Assembly: GCF_006542765.1 (NCBI RefSeq)
Contig: NZ_SKCD01000027.1
Coordinates: 1-64,000 of the forward strand
DNA length: 64,000 nt
From: Paenibacillus luteus
Lineage (GTDB): Bacteria > Bacillota > Bacilli > Paenibacillales > Paenibacillaceae
Reading direction: 5' to 3'
In this document: positions 23,107-32,337 of the stretch, piece after piece
How positions within the stretch are numbered: position 1 is the first letter of the stretch
Layout of the letters: every line of letters starts with the position of its first letter
Program-made: the position numbers and the translations under genes
The notes under the pieces: model-generated
The model's database searches: none
Told to the model about the DNA's origin: nothing
Seen by the model: only the letters and a program-made list of their open reading frames with translations

Positions 23107-26100
23107 TTGAAAGCGTTAATTAAAGCTTTTGCCGCGGATTCGGACGTACAGTCCGTTATATCCGGTATTCGTAAAGGCATGCGCGAGCAGATGATTTCTG
23201 GTCTCGCAGGCTCTTCCAGGCAAGTGCTCATTGCAGCGCTGCAGGAGGATGTAGAGCGTCCGATGCTCGTTGTGACGCATAATATGTTCTCTGCGCAGAA
23301 GATTGCAGAGGATTTGCAGGAATGTCTATCGTCAGAAATGGTGTTGTTATATCCCGCCAATGAGCTGGTTGCTGCTGAAGCGGCGATCTCAAGTCCTGAG
23401 ACGCTGGCGCAGCGCATGGATGTGCTGATCAAGCTGTCCAAAGGCTACCGTGGGATTGTTGTCGTGCCTTTCTCAGGGGTACGGCGTTATTTGCCTATAA
23501 GCAGTGTGATGGCGGAGGCGCAAATCGAAGTCAAGGTTGGCGACTCGCTGCCGATTGACACCTTCCTGCGCCAAATGACAGCTCTTGGATATACAAGAGC
23601 CGATCGTGTGGAGCTGAGAGGTGAAATGAGCGTGCGGGGCGGGATTGTCGACTTTTATCCGTTGACAGCATCGCAAGCCTACCGGATTGAGTGGTTTGGG
23701 GATGACGTTGATTCCATCCGCGCTTTCGATCCTGCTGACCAGCGTTCATCCGACCGATTGGATTCTTATGTGGTTCTTCCTTGTCAGGAGCTTATGGCAG
23801 AAGGCAGCCGTATGGAGATTGCGGCCAATCATGCGCAGAAGCTTCTCGAGCAGCAGCTTGATAAGATGACAGACCGCACGGCAAAGGATCGTCTACGGAC
23901 GGAGCTGGGCGGGGAACTGGAGCGGCTGCGTGAGCATGTCTATTTTCCAGAGATTTATAAATATATTTCACTGCTCTATCCAGAGCGGCAAACGATACTC
24001 GACTATATGCCAAGCGATACGCTGCTTATACTAGATGAGCCAACGCGATTAATAGAGACAGCTAAGCAGCTCGAACGGGACGAAGCCGAGTGGTCGATGC
24101 ATTTGCTTCAAAACGGCAAGTCTTTGCCGGGCTTTGCACTTGCGCGCGACACTGATGAGATTTTGCATCATCGTCCGTTCCCGACGCTGTTTCTGTCCTT
24201 ATTCCTTAGACAAATCCCACATTCTCAGCCGCAAAACATTTTGAATATGACTAGCCGGTCGATGCAAAATTTCCATGGGCAAATGAATGTGCTGAAATCG
24301 GAAATGGAGCGTTGGCGCAAGACAGGCGCTACAGTGATGATGCTGGCCGGAAACTCGGAGCGCATGGAGAGAATGCGCCGTGTACTCGACGATTACAGCA
24401 TAGAGACGCCTACTCTGCTGGAAGGTAATTTGCAGTCCGGGTTCGAGCTGCCATCCTCCCATTTGGTTATTATTACTGAAGGCGAGATGTTCTCGCAGAA
24501 GCAGCGCAAAGCGCGCAAGCTGGACAAAAAAGTCGATAATGCCGAGAGAATCAAAAGCTATACCGAGCTTAAGGTTGGCGATTACGTCGTTCACCATAAT
24601 CACGGAATCGGCAAGTATGTAGGTATCGGTACGCTTGAAATTGCCGGTATCCATAAAGATTACCTCCATATCCTCTACGCTGGCGGCGATAAGCTGTCGG
24701 TTCCGATAGAGCAAGTAGATATGATTCAGAAATATGTCGGCAACGAGGAGAAGGAGCCGAAGGTCAACAAGCTTGGCGGCAGTGAATGGACGCGTGCGAA
24801 GAGCAAAGTAAAAGCATCTGTACAGGATATTGCAGACGACTTGATCAAGCTGTATGCCGAGCGCCAGACGGCACCGGGCTATGCCTTTGGACAAGACACC
24901 TCGTATCAGAATGAATTCGAGGCTATGTTCCCTTATGACGAGACGCGTGACCAGCTCCGTGCGATCGAAGAGATCAAGAAGGACATGGAGAAAACCCAGC
25001 CGATGGACCGTTTGCTCTGCGGTGACGTAGGTTACGGCAAGACGGAGGTCGCGATCCGCGCAGCCTTTAAGTCGGCTATGGACAGCAAGCAGGTAGCGGT
25101 GCTGGTGCCGACGACGATTTTGGCGCAGCAGCATTATGAGACATTCCGCGAGCGCTTCGCGGGATATCCGATCAACGTGCAGGTGCTTAGCCGGTTCCGC
25201 TCCCGCAAGGAGCAGAATGAGACAATGAAGGGGCTGAAGGCGGGAACTGTTGATGTAGTCATTGGCACTCATCGTCTGCTGTCCCAGGATATTATTTTCA
25301 AATCATTAGGTCTGCTGATTGTCGACGAGGAGCAGCGCTTTGGCGTATCCCACAAGGAGAAGCTGAAGAAGCTGAAAACCAATGTCGATGTGCTTACGCT
25401 TACAGCGACTCCGATTCCGCGGACCTTGCATATGTCGATGCTCGGCGTGCGTGATTTGTCGGTTATTGAGACACCGCCGGAAAATCGCTTTCCTGTACAA
25501 ACGTACGTGGTGGAGTACAGTCCATCCTTGGTGCGTGAAGCGATTGAGCGCGAGCTTGCCCGCGGCGGCCAAGTCTATTATCTCTATAATCGTGTACAGG
25601 GCATCTATCAAATGGCCGAGCAGATTAACGCGCTCGTCCCCGGTGCTAGAGTCGCTGTCGGGCACGGACAGATGTCGGAACAGGAGCTTGAGAAGACGAT
25701 TCTCGACTTTCTGGACGGGGAGTCCGATGTGCTTGTCAGCACGAGCATCATTGAGACAGGCGTCGATATTCCGAACGTCAACACGTTGATTGTGCATGAC
25801 GCGGACAAGATGGGCCTCTCGCAGCTCTATCAGCTGCGTGGGCGCGTAGGCCGGTCAAACCGGATTGCCTATGCGTATTTTACGTACCAGCGGGATAAGG
25901 TGCTGACGGAGGTTGCGGAGAAGCGTCTGCAATCCATTAAGGAATTTACGGAGCTCGGGTCCGGCTTCAAAATAGCAATGCGTGATTTATCGATTCGCGG
26001 AGCGGGCAATTTGCTTGGGGCAGAGCAGCATGGCTTCATCGCCTCTGTCGGCTTTGATATGTACTCCCAAATGCTGGCTGACGAGATCGCTAAGCGCAAA

Positions 26101-26634
26101 GCCGAGATGAGTGGGGAAGAAGTTAAGGAAGAGAAGCCGGTGAGCACACTTATCGACGTGAGCATAGACGCATATTTGCCATCGGATTATATTTACGACA
26201 GCATTCAAAAAATCGAAATCTACAAAAAAGTCGCCGCTATTCGTACGTTTGAAGAATCGGATGACGTGATCGACGAGCTGGTTGACCGCTTTGGAGATTT
26301 GCCGCAGGCGGTTAGCAATTTGCTTGCTGTAGCCAGACTTAAAGTGTACGGCACCTTGTATGGCATCGAGCAGTTTGGCGGGAAAGGCGATGACTTGCTT
26401 CTTCGCTTCGCGGTCAACGAGAAGCGAAGAATTGACCGGAAGAAAGTGGACCAGCTTTGCTTGAAGCATGAGAACCGATTTAAACAGAGCAGCGATCAGG
26501 AGCCAAACCCTAGTATATTGCTGCGGGGCAAGGGATTGAATATGGAGCAAAAGATTCATATGATCGAACAATTTTTGCAAGGCTATAAAGATGTTCTTGT
26601 CCAAACGGACAAATTGCAAAATGTGTCGCCATAG
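23107..26634 (+). CDS. mfd: transcription-repair coupling factor
   Basis: A 1175-residue DNA translocase that pushes stalled RNA polymerase off lesions and recruits UvrA. The N-terminal third is UvrB-like; near residue 490, GDYVVHHNHGIGKYVGI starts the RNA-polymerase-interacting domain; LLCGDVGYGKTEVAIRAAFKS near residue 635 is Walker A and LLIVDEEQRFGV is motif II; TRCF and D7 domains end the protein. TTG 23107, 9 nt after CGGGGTG, gives a family-like MKALIKAF start; GTG 23095 adds four residues. In B. subtilis the next gene is spoVT; here an insertion of about 13 kb begins. Confidence 0.96.
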   Translation: MKALIKAFAADSDVQSVISGIRKGMREQMISGLAGSSRQVLIAALQEDVERPMLVVTHNMFSAQKIAEDLQECLSSEMVLLYPANELVAAEAAISSPETLAQRMDVLIKLSKGYRGIVVVPFSGVRRYLPISSVMAEAQIEVKVGDSLPIDTFLRQMTALGYTRADRVELRGEMSVRGGIVDFYPLTASQAYRIEWFGDDVDSIRAFDPADQRSSDRLDSYVVLPCQELMAEGSRMEIAANHAQKLLEQQLDKMTDRTAKDRLRTELGGELERLREHVYFPEIYKYISLLYPERQTILDYMPSDTLLILDEPTRLIETAKQLERDEAEWSMHLLQNGKSLPGFALARDTDEILHHRPFPTLFLSLFLRQIPHSQPQNILNMTSRSMQNFHGQMNVLKSEMERWRKTGATVMMLAGNSERMERMRRVLDDYSIETPTLLEGNLQSGFELPSSHLVIITEGEMFSQKQRKARKLDKKVDNAERIKSYTELKVGDYVVHHNHGIGKYVGIGTLEIAGIHKDYLHILYAGGDKLSVPIEQVDMIQKYVGNEEKEPKVNKLGGSEWTRAKSKVKASVQDIADDLIKLYAERQTAPGYAFGQDTSYQNEFEAMFPYDETRDQLRAIEEIKKDMEKTQPMDRLLCGDVGYGKTEVAIRAAFKSAMDSKQVAVLVPTTILAQQHYETFRERFAGYPINVQVLSRFRSRKEQNETMKGLKAGTVDVVIGTHRLLSQDIIFKSLGLLIVDEEQRFGVSHKEKLKKLKTNVDVLTLTATPIPRTLHMSMLGVRDLSVIETPPENRFPVQTYVVEYSPSLVREAIERELARGGQVYYLYNRVQGIYQMAEQINALVPGARVAVGHGQMSEQELEKTILDFLDGESDVLVSTSIIETGVDIPNVNTLIVHDADKMGLSQLYQLRGRVGRSNRIAYAYFTYQRDKVLTEVAEKRLQSIKEFTELGSGFKIAMRDLSIRGAGNLLGAEQHGFIASVGFDMYSQMLADEIAKRKAEMSGEEVKEEKPVSTLIDVSIDAYLPSDYIYDSIQKIEIYKKVAAIRTFEESDDVIDELVDRFGDLPQAVSNLLAVARLKVYGTLYGIEQFGGKGDDLLLRFAVNEKRRIDRKKVDQLCLKHENRFKQSSDQEPNPSILLRGKGLNMEQKIHMIEQFLQGYKDVLVQTDKLQNVSP

Positions 26635-26705
26635 ACAATATTCGCTTTCTGCGTCCCTTTTCTGATACAATACTAACAAGTTCATAAGATGAAAGGGGAT
26701 TCAAC

Positions 26706-27776
26706 ATGTTACACAGTTCACGCAAATCGGCATGGCGCAAAGGCGCGCTGCTTATCGTGGCAGTCGTGCTGGTCTTGACGATGGCGGCATGCGGCGCGAA
26801 AGAGACAGAGGTTGCAACTTATAAGGGCGGCAGCGTAACCGATAAGGAGTTCAACAAGTATCTGGACGTATTCACGATCATGCAGCCAACTTATGCGCAA
26901 ATTATTGAAATTCCGCAATTTAAGGAGCAGTTGCTCCAGCAGTATATCTCGTACAAAATTCTGGGAAGCCAAGCTTCTGACGAGTCCGTGAAGAAAGCTG
27001 AAGCGGATGTCAAAGAGCAAATGACACAATATAAAGACGCTCTGAAGCAAAACGCTGATCTAAAAGCATCGGTAGACGAGAAGAAATTGAAAAACAAAGA
27101 TATGGAAAACTTTCTGCTGCTGACTTCTAAAGTGTCCGCACATATGAATGCTCAAGTAACAGACGATGAAATGAAAGCAGAATACGAGAAAAACCTAGTC
27201 AATTATGCGAAGGTTACCGTTCGTCATATCTTGGTTGCTACATCAACAACCGACCCAACAACGCAGGAGAAAAAAGAGCTTCGTACGGATGCAGAAGCTT
27301 TGGCTCGTGCCAAAGAAGTGAAAGAAAAGCTTGTGGCTGGCGGAGACTGGGCAGAATTGTCTAAAGAATACTCCGATGACACAGGCTCGAAAGACAAAGG
27401 TGGACAATACGTTGACCAACAAAACGGCAATTGGGTAGAAGAGTTCAAACAGGCGGCATTTAAACAAGAGATAGGCGTTGTTGGCGACCCTGTGGAAACA
27501 GAGTTTGGCTACCATGTTATTCTTGTTGAGAAACGTGATACGCCAGCTTACGCTGATCTTACTGATGAAGGAAAAGAGCCGGTAAGAAGCGTGCTTGCTA
27601 ACGAGAAAATGAGTAAATTCATGACGGACGAGCTTCCGAAGCAAGAGATCGTCATTAAGCTTCCTAAAGCGGAAGAAGAGGCTCCTGCGAGTGACGCCCC
27701 TGCTGGCGACACACCGGCAAGCGATGCTCCAGCTGGTGAGGAAACACCAGCAACGGATGCACCTGCGACAAAATAA
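26706..27776 (+). CDS. PrsA-like peptidyl-prolyl isomerase lipoprotein
   Basis: A 356-residue exported foldase. Residues 1-29 are a lipoprotein signal ending in TMAAC, with the Cys as lipid anchor. An N-terminal SurA-like chaperone region follows, then a parvulin domain at about residues 165-275 (VRHILVATST, SDDTGSKDKGGQYVDQQNGNWVEEFKQAAF, FGYHVILVEKR). The C-terminal 40 residues are a low-complexity tail of DAPAG/ETPA repeats, probably wall-spanning. Proteins of this class fold secreted proteins outside the membrane. ATG 26706 with AAAGGGG ahead; a terminator follows. Confidence 0.92.
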   Translation: MLHSSRKSAWRKGALLIVAVVLVLTMAACGAKETEVATYKGGSVTDKEFNKYLDVFTIMQPTYAQIIEIPQFKEQLLQQYISYKILGSQASDESVKKAEADVKEQMTQYKDALKQNADLKASVDEKKLKNKDMENFLLLTSKVSAHMNAQVTDDEMKAEYEKNLVNYAKVTVRHILVATSTTDPTTQEKKELRTDAEALARAKEVKEKLVAGGDWAELSKEYSDDTGSKDKGGQYVDQQNGNWVEEFKQAAFKQEIGVVGDPVETEFGYHVILVEKRDTPAYADLTDEGKEPVRSVLANEKMSKFMTDELPKQEIVIKLPKAEEEAPASDAPAGDTPASDAPAGEETPATDAPATK

Positions 27777-27798
27777 GCTTGAAGATACTCGATTCAGA

Positions 27799-27832
27799 CC
27801 CTTTAACCGCAAGCTGGTTAAGGGGTCTTTTT
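27799..27832 (+). terminator. terminator after the PrsA-like gene
   Basis: CCCTTTAACC pairs with GGTTAAGGGG over GCAAGCT and runs into TCTTTTTC. Confidence 0.88.
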
Positions 27833-27866
27833 CTGAAAAATATGCGAAGCAAGGGCTGATTGACGG

Positions 27867-29444
27867 GTGAAGACGAATCAATATGTGCTGCGAGAAGCGA
27901 GAAGCGTTGTTTTGAAGTTCCCTGATCCATCCAAGGAAATGGTGATACAGGCTCCTGCCCTATTTCTCCTTGGCGAGGGCCACGGCGTAATGGAGATGAA
28001 TGACCAACAATATGAGCTAAGTTTTGGCTGTCTCCTGTTTGCTCACGGGGGAGCCAATGTTGTTATATCCAGCTCTGGCCAGTCTGATCTGCATCTTTAT
28101 ATGATTCAATTCACGCCTTACAAGCTGATGGAAGATACGCAAGATCGGCTTTTTTATCAACAGGATGGCGAAGGGCTCCCAAGCAACGGTTTGATTGCGA
28201 CTAACCGCTTTGGCGTTTTGATTGGCCTATTCAAGGCCATTATTGAAGATTATGAATCTGAGGCCACCGAAAACCCTTTGGAGGGTCAGAGATTGCTGCT
28301 TGAGCTGCTGCAAGAGGTACTGATTACAAATCGGCAAATCCCTCAATATAATCACGCAACACCGATACAAAAGGCCATTCACTACATAAAGGAAAATTAC
28401 AATACGAAGCTGGAACGCCCCTTTCTGGCGCATTTAACCGGCTACCATCCGCATTATTTATCTAAGCAATTTCATAAGGAGACGGGAAAAAGCTTGTCGG
28501 ATTATATTTTGCAAATTCGTATAGATAAGGCAAAAGAGCTCCTGTCGATTACCAGCAGCCATATTAATGAGATCGCATCGGAAGTGGGATATGCGGATGC
28601 CTTGTATTTTAGCCGGAAATTCAAGCAAGCGACGGGCGGTTATCCAACTGAATTTCGTCAAAGTCCTAAGCGCATCGTGGCTTTTCAATATATCGGCACT
28701 TTGTTGGCCTTAGGCATTACGCCGGTTGGCGTAGATGCACGTTTGGTTCGACACTCACAGCTGCTGAGGAGCGAGTTGGCCGACATCCCGTCTTTCGAAG
28801 AATGGGAGAGTCATAAGGTGCGCATGCTGCAGCCGGATATTATCGTTGCGCCTAATTATTTCAGAGCAGACCAGCTTCGCCAACTTCGTGAAATCGCGCC
28901 AGTTATTACACAATCGTGGGAAGAAATAAGCCCGCTGGAACGAATGCGAATGATTGGGCAAATTGTTGGAAAGCAGCGTGAGGCGGAAAATTGGATTTAT
29001 CAGTTTAACCATATGGCTGGCCAGTTAAGACGCAAGCTTGAGCATGTGATTGAAGCGGGAGAAACGGTTGCTGCCTATGAAATTGCAGACGGTAATGTGT
29101 ATGCGCTTAGCAGGCAGGACCGTGGGGCTTATGCTTTATATGACGCACTAGGATGTACGCCGCCTGCTGCGCTCAAGCAAAATGTGCTGGATGTGGGGAA
29201 AAGCAAAATTATATCGCTGGAGGAGCTTCCTGGCTACGCGGCTGATCATATGGTGGTTAGTATATATGACGAGGCTGGAATGGAAAATACGAACCGTTTA
29301 TTGGCGAGCGAAATGTGGCAGCAGCTACCCGCTGTTAGGAAGAATCGAATGTATTCCATTCCGGTAAATAAATGGTTCTCTAACGATGGCGTTTCCTTGC
29401 AGAAGCTTACAGTACTGTTGGCCCAGTTGTTTTTGTCCCAATAA
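27867..29444 (+). CDS. AraC-type regulator fused to a siderophore-binding-protein domain (Btr-like)
   Basis: A 525-residue fusion. Residues 1-150 are a cupin-like sensor; residues 165-265 hold two HTH motifs of AraC type (LERPFLAHLTGYHPHYLSKQFHKETG, INEIASEVGYADALYFSRKFKQATG); residues 268-525 resemble FecB/FepB iron-complex binding proteins (KRIVAFQYIGTLLALGITPVGV). B. subtilis Btr has this layout and turns on siderophore uptake when its C-terminal domain binds the loaded siderophore. The next gene is a binding lipoprotein with a Fur box, so it is the likely target. GTG 27867; the ribosome site AAGGG is modest. Confidence 0.88.
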   Translation: MKTNQYVLREARSVVLKFPDPSKEMVIQAPALFLLGEGHGVMEMNDQQYELSFGCLLFAHGGANVVISSSGQSDLHLYMIQFTPYKLMEDTQDRLFYQQDGEGLPSNGLIATNRFGVLIGLFKAIIEDYESEATENPLEGQRLLLELLQEVLITNRQIPQYNHATPIQKAIHYIKENYNTKLERPFLAHLTGYHPHYLSKQFHKETGKSLSDYILQIRIDKAKELLSITSSHINEIASEVGYADALYFSRKFKQATGGYPTEFRQSPKRIVAFQYIGTLLALGITPVGVDARLVRHSQLLRSELADIPSFEEWESHKVRMLQPDIIVAPNYFRADQLRQLREIAPVITQSWEEISPLERMRMIGQIVGKQREAENWIYQFNHMAGQLRRKLEHVIEAGETVAAYEIADGNVYALSRQDRGAYALYDALGCTPPAALKQNVLDVGKSKIISLEELPGYAADHMVVSIYDEAGMENTNRLLASEMWQQLPAVRKNRMYSIPVNKWFSNDGVSLQKLTVLLAQLFLSQ

Positions 29445-29521
29445 GCAGGTGACAATAATCCATATGACATGGTGACTTTTATCTATGGACGATGAATGAA
29501 GCCATCTGATATGCTTCTAAC

Positions 29522-29540
29522 GATAATGATTCGCATTATC
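29522..29540 (+). promoter_or_regulatory. Fur box
   Basis: GATAATGATTCGCATTATC matches the 19-bp Fur consensus GATAATGATAATCATTATC at 16 positions and keeps both inverted arms. It lies 44 nt before the binding lipoprotein gene, so iron repression is expected. Confidence 0.82.
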
Positions 29541-29583
29541 ACAAATGCGAAATTGTTGTTGAACGTAACTAGGGAGGCTCATC

Positions 29584-30597
29584 ATGTTAAAGAGAAAATC
29601 GTTGTTATTCATTAGTGCGTTAATTCTTATGCTGTCTGTACTCGTATCTGCCTGCGGGGGAGCGAATAATACAACAAATAGCAAAACTTCGACGAATACA
29701 CCGGCAGAAACGGAAGCGCCAGCGCCAACGGAAGCACCTGTGGCTGAGTACCGCAGCTTCGATACAACGAAGGGCGCTGTTCAGATTCCGGTTAAACCAC
29801 TCCGTGTTGTTACCGACTATTACGGCGGGGAACTGTTGTCGGTAGGGGCAAATGTGGTTGGCGTGGAGCCAAGCGCTTTCGACAATCCGTTTATTGCTGA
29901 GCAGTTGAAGGACGTTGCGGATGTAGGAGCTCCAATTAATGTGGAGAAAGTATTGGAACTAAAGCCTGATTTAATCGTGGTGATGTATGACGAGAGCTAT
30001 GAATCCTTGTCCAAAATCGCTCCTACACTATATCTGCCTTACGGCACGGCATCGGATATCTATGAGAGCGTACGGTTGTTTGGCGATATTGTCGGAGACA
30101 AAGAGAAGGCAGAACAATTCATCACAGCCTATGACCAAAAGGCCAAGGAAGGCCGCGAGAAGCTGAAAGGTATCGTAGATGAGAATACGACGGTTGGTAT
30201 TTTTGAGTTGACCGACAAAGGCGAAATCTGGATGTTCGGAGAAAATTCGGGGCGCTCGGGTCAAGCGGTATATAACGCATTGGGATTAAAAATTCCCGAT
30301 TCCATCAAAAAACAAGTAGATGCAAACGGCGGATTCTTCCAGCTGTCCAAAGAAGCATTGCCTGAATATGCGGCGGACTACATGTTCATGACCGTTTATG
30401 ATCCGGAGAAAAAGGGCGAGGCGATAAAACAATTGACAGACCTGGCCGTATGGAAAGGTTTGGACGCAGTAAAAAACAATCAGTATTTTGAAAACGATTT
30501 TGATACCTTCTATCGTTATGACCCACTCGCTATAAGCGGACAGGTCGATCTAATCGTAGATATGCTTATCGCAAGAGCGGACGAGAATAAGAAATAA
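29584..30597 (+). CDS. iron-siderophore ABC transporter substrate-binding lipoprotein
   Basis: A 337-residue binding protein of the FecB/FhuD clan. A signal peptide ends in LVSAC with the lipid-bearing Cys near residue 24; a Thr/Pro/Ala linker follows (residues 28-53); the rest is the two-lobed binding fold (PLRVVTDYYGGELLSVGANVVGV, VEKVLELKPDLIVV). No permease or ATPase gene for it lies in the window, so it must use components encoded elsewhere. Its Fur box and the Btr-like gene just upstream tie it to iron starvation. ATG 29584 with AGGGAGG ahead; a strong terminator follows. Confidence 0.9.
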   Translation: MLKRKSLLFISALILMLSVLVSACGGANNTTNSKTSTNTPAETEAPAPTEAPVAEYRSFDTTKGAVQIPVKPLRVVTDYYGGELLSVGANVVGVEPSAFDNPFIAEQLKDVADVGAPINVEKVLELKPDLIVVMYDESYESLSKIAPTLYLPYGTASDIYESVRLFGDIVGDKEKAEQFITAYDQKAKEGREKLKGIVDENTTVGIFELTDKGEIWMFGENSGRSGQAVYNALGLKIPDSIKKQVDANGGFFQLSKEALPEYAADYMFMTVYDPEKKGEAIKQLTDLAVWKGLDAVKNNQYFENDFDTFYRYDPLAISGQVDLIVDMLIARADENKK

Positions 30598-30616
30598 TAC
30601 GGATATGTAACAAGTA

Positions 30617-30656
30617 AACCCATCTTAAGGCACATGCCTTGAGATGGGTTTTTTAT
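30617..30656 (+). terminator. terminator after the siderophore-binding gene
   Basis: AACCCATCTTAAGG and CCTTGAGATGGGTT form a 14-bp stem (one G-T) over CACATG, followed by TTTTTTA. Confidence 0.92.
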
Positions 30657-30815
30657 TTCTTTTATATATGTAATGATATCTGTCATAAATAATCTAAATC
30701 GAACATATAAGAAGAGATCCATACGTCAGTAAGGTCAAAATACCTAACGTAAATCGAATAAAAATACCCCTAAATTCCTATTTTTTATAAAAAATCTACC
30801 CCCTGAAAATTTTGG

Positions 30816-30856
30816 TGTAAAGTATATTGACATCCATATAATGGTCAATCTATAAT
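30816..30856 (+). promoter_or_regulatory. urtA promoter with TnrA/GlnR box
   Basis: TGTAAAGTATATTGACA (30816-30832) keeps both arms of the TnrA/GlnR site TGTNA-N7-TNACA. Its right end overlaps the -35 TTGACA (30827-30832), which pairs with TATAAT at 30851-30856 over 18 bp. Nitrogen control of urea uptake fits. Overlap with the -35 could mean repression by GlnR rather than activation. Confidence 0.72.
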
Positions 30857-30936
30857 GAAAGCACGAACGATGGAGTTGCAAAAGGCTTGATCGTTCGGAA
30901 AAAACAGATAAATACATAGAATTGGGGAGTGGGAAG

Positions 30937-32208
30937 ATGAAAAAGAGAATGTTTTATCAATGCGGCTTGTTGCTTGTGGCTTTAACGATTGTATTGGCAG
31001 GCTGCGGAGGAAACAACAAACCGGCATCTACGAACTCAGAAACGGATAAACCGACCAATGCAGCAAATACAGGTGGAAGCGCGGAGGGGGAAATTAAAGT
31101 CGGCATTCTTCACTCGCAGAGCGGCACGATGGCCATTAGCGAGGTGTCGGTTATCGATGCGGAAATGATGGCTATCGACGAGATTAATGCAGCTGGCGGT
31201 GTGTTAGGCAAAAAAATCGTACCTGTGCTTGAGGATGGAGCGTCGGATTGGCCGACCTTTGCAGAGAAAGCGCGCAAGCTGATCTCCGAAGATAAGGTAG
31301 CTACGGTATTCGGCGGCTGGACTTCCGCAAGCCGGAAGGCGATGAAGCCGGTATTCGAGGAGCTGAACGGCTTGCTCTGGTATCCCGTCCAGTATGAAGG
31401 CTTGGAATCATCCCCTAATATTTTCTACACAGGTGCAACGACCAATCAACAGATCGTACCTTCGGTCTCCTGGCTGCTCGAAAACCGCGGCAAGAAATTT
31501 TATTTGCTCGGATCGGATTATGTCTTCCCCCGCACGGCAAACCTCGTCATTAAAGAACAGTTGAAAGCGGAAGGCGGCGAACTGGTGGGCGAAGAGTATA
31601 CTCCGCTCGGCCATACCGATTATAGTACGCTGATCAGCAAGATTAAGGCGGCTAAACCGGATGTGGTATACAACACCTTAAACGGCGACAGCAACGTAGC
31701 CTTCTTCAAGCAATTGAAGGATGCGGGTATTACGGCAAAGGATCTAACGACATTATCAGTTTCTGTTGCAGAGGAAGAGATTCGCGGTATTGGCGTTGAT
31801 GTGCTGGAAGGTCATTTGGCGGCATGGAATTACTACCAAACGACGGATACGCCGGCTAACAAAACTTTCGTTGAAAATTACAAAAAGAAATACGGCGATG
31901 AACGTGTTACGGCTGATCCAATCGAGGCTGGTTACACAGCAGTGTACTTATGGGCAGCAGCTGTAGAGAAAGCAGGCTCGACGGAAGTGGATAAGGTGAA
32001 AGAAGCGGCAAAAGAGCTGGAGTGGGATGCTCCAGAAGGAAAAGTGAAAATTGATGGAGCAACGCAGCACATTTACAAAACCGTACGTATTGGCGAAGTG
32101 CAGGCCAATGGCCAATTCAAGGAATTGTGGAATTCGGGTGAAGCAGTGAAGCCGGATCCCTACTTGAAAGGCTATGAATGGGCAGCTAGCATTCAGCCGA
32201 CGGAATAA
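30937..32208 (+). CDS. urtA: urea ABC transporter substrate-binding lipoprotein
   Basis: A 423-residue type I periplasmic-binding lipoprotein; the signal ends in VLAGC. IKVGILHSQSGTMAISEVSVIDAEMMAIDEINAAGGVLGKKI is the UrtA/AmiC start, and GGWTSASRKAMKPVFEELNGLLWYPVQYEG is specific to UrtA over branched-chain amino-acid binders. ATG 30937, after GGGGAGTGGG, is chosen over TTG 30922. First gene of urtABCDE, which imports urea under nitrogen limitation. No urease gene is in the window. Confidence 0.94.
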   Translation: MKKRMFYQCGLLLVALTIVLAGCGGNNKPASTNSETDKPTNAANTGGSAEGEIKVGILHSQSGTMAISEVSVIDAEMMAIDEINAAGGVLGKKIVPVLEDGASDWPTFAEKARKLISEDKVATVFGGWTSASRKAMKPVFEELNGLLWYPVQYEGLESSPNIFYTGATTNQQIVPSVSWLLENRGKKFYLLGSDYVFPRTANLVIKEQLKAEGGELVGEEYTPLGHTDYSTLISKIKAAKPDVVYNTLNGDSNVAFFKQLKDAGITAKDLTTLSVSVAEEEIRGIGVDVLEGHLAAWNYYQTTDTPANKTFVENYKKKYGDERVTADPIEAGYTAVYLWAAAVEKAGSTEVDKVKEAAKELEWDAPEGKVKIDGATQHIYKTVRIGEVQANGQFKELWNSGEAVKPDPYLKGYEWAASIQPTE

Positions 32209-32303
32209 TTCATAAGCAAGCTATGGTCTAATACGCAGCAATACATGGGGGAGTATTCGATCGCTTCGAATGCTTCCCTTCTGTTTTTTTGCGACAGAGA
32301 TAG

Positions 32304-32320
32304 GCGTAAGCCATTTACGC
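32304..32320 (+). promoter_or_regulatory. small hairpin before the urtB ribosome site
   Basis: GCGTAA and TTACGC pair over GCCAT, just before GAAAGGAG and the urtB start. The urtA-urtB gap is 129 nt, long for this operon; the hairpin may adjust the ratio of binding protein to permease. Confidence 0.4.
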
Positions 32321-32337
32321 ATGAAAGGAGCGGTCAC

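Noticed and set aside
24199..25272. Long minus-strand ORF (357 codons) inside mfd
   Set aside because: It lies opposite the mfd helicase region, has no ribosome site and no family-like motifs; long antisense frames are common in such codon usage.
25987..26685. Minus-strand ORF (232 codons) over the end of mfd
   Set aside because: Shadow of mfd; composition is atypical and there is no start signal.
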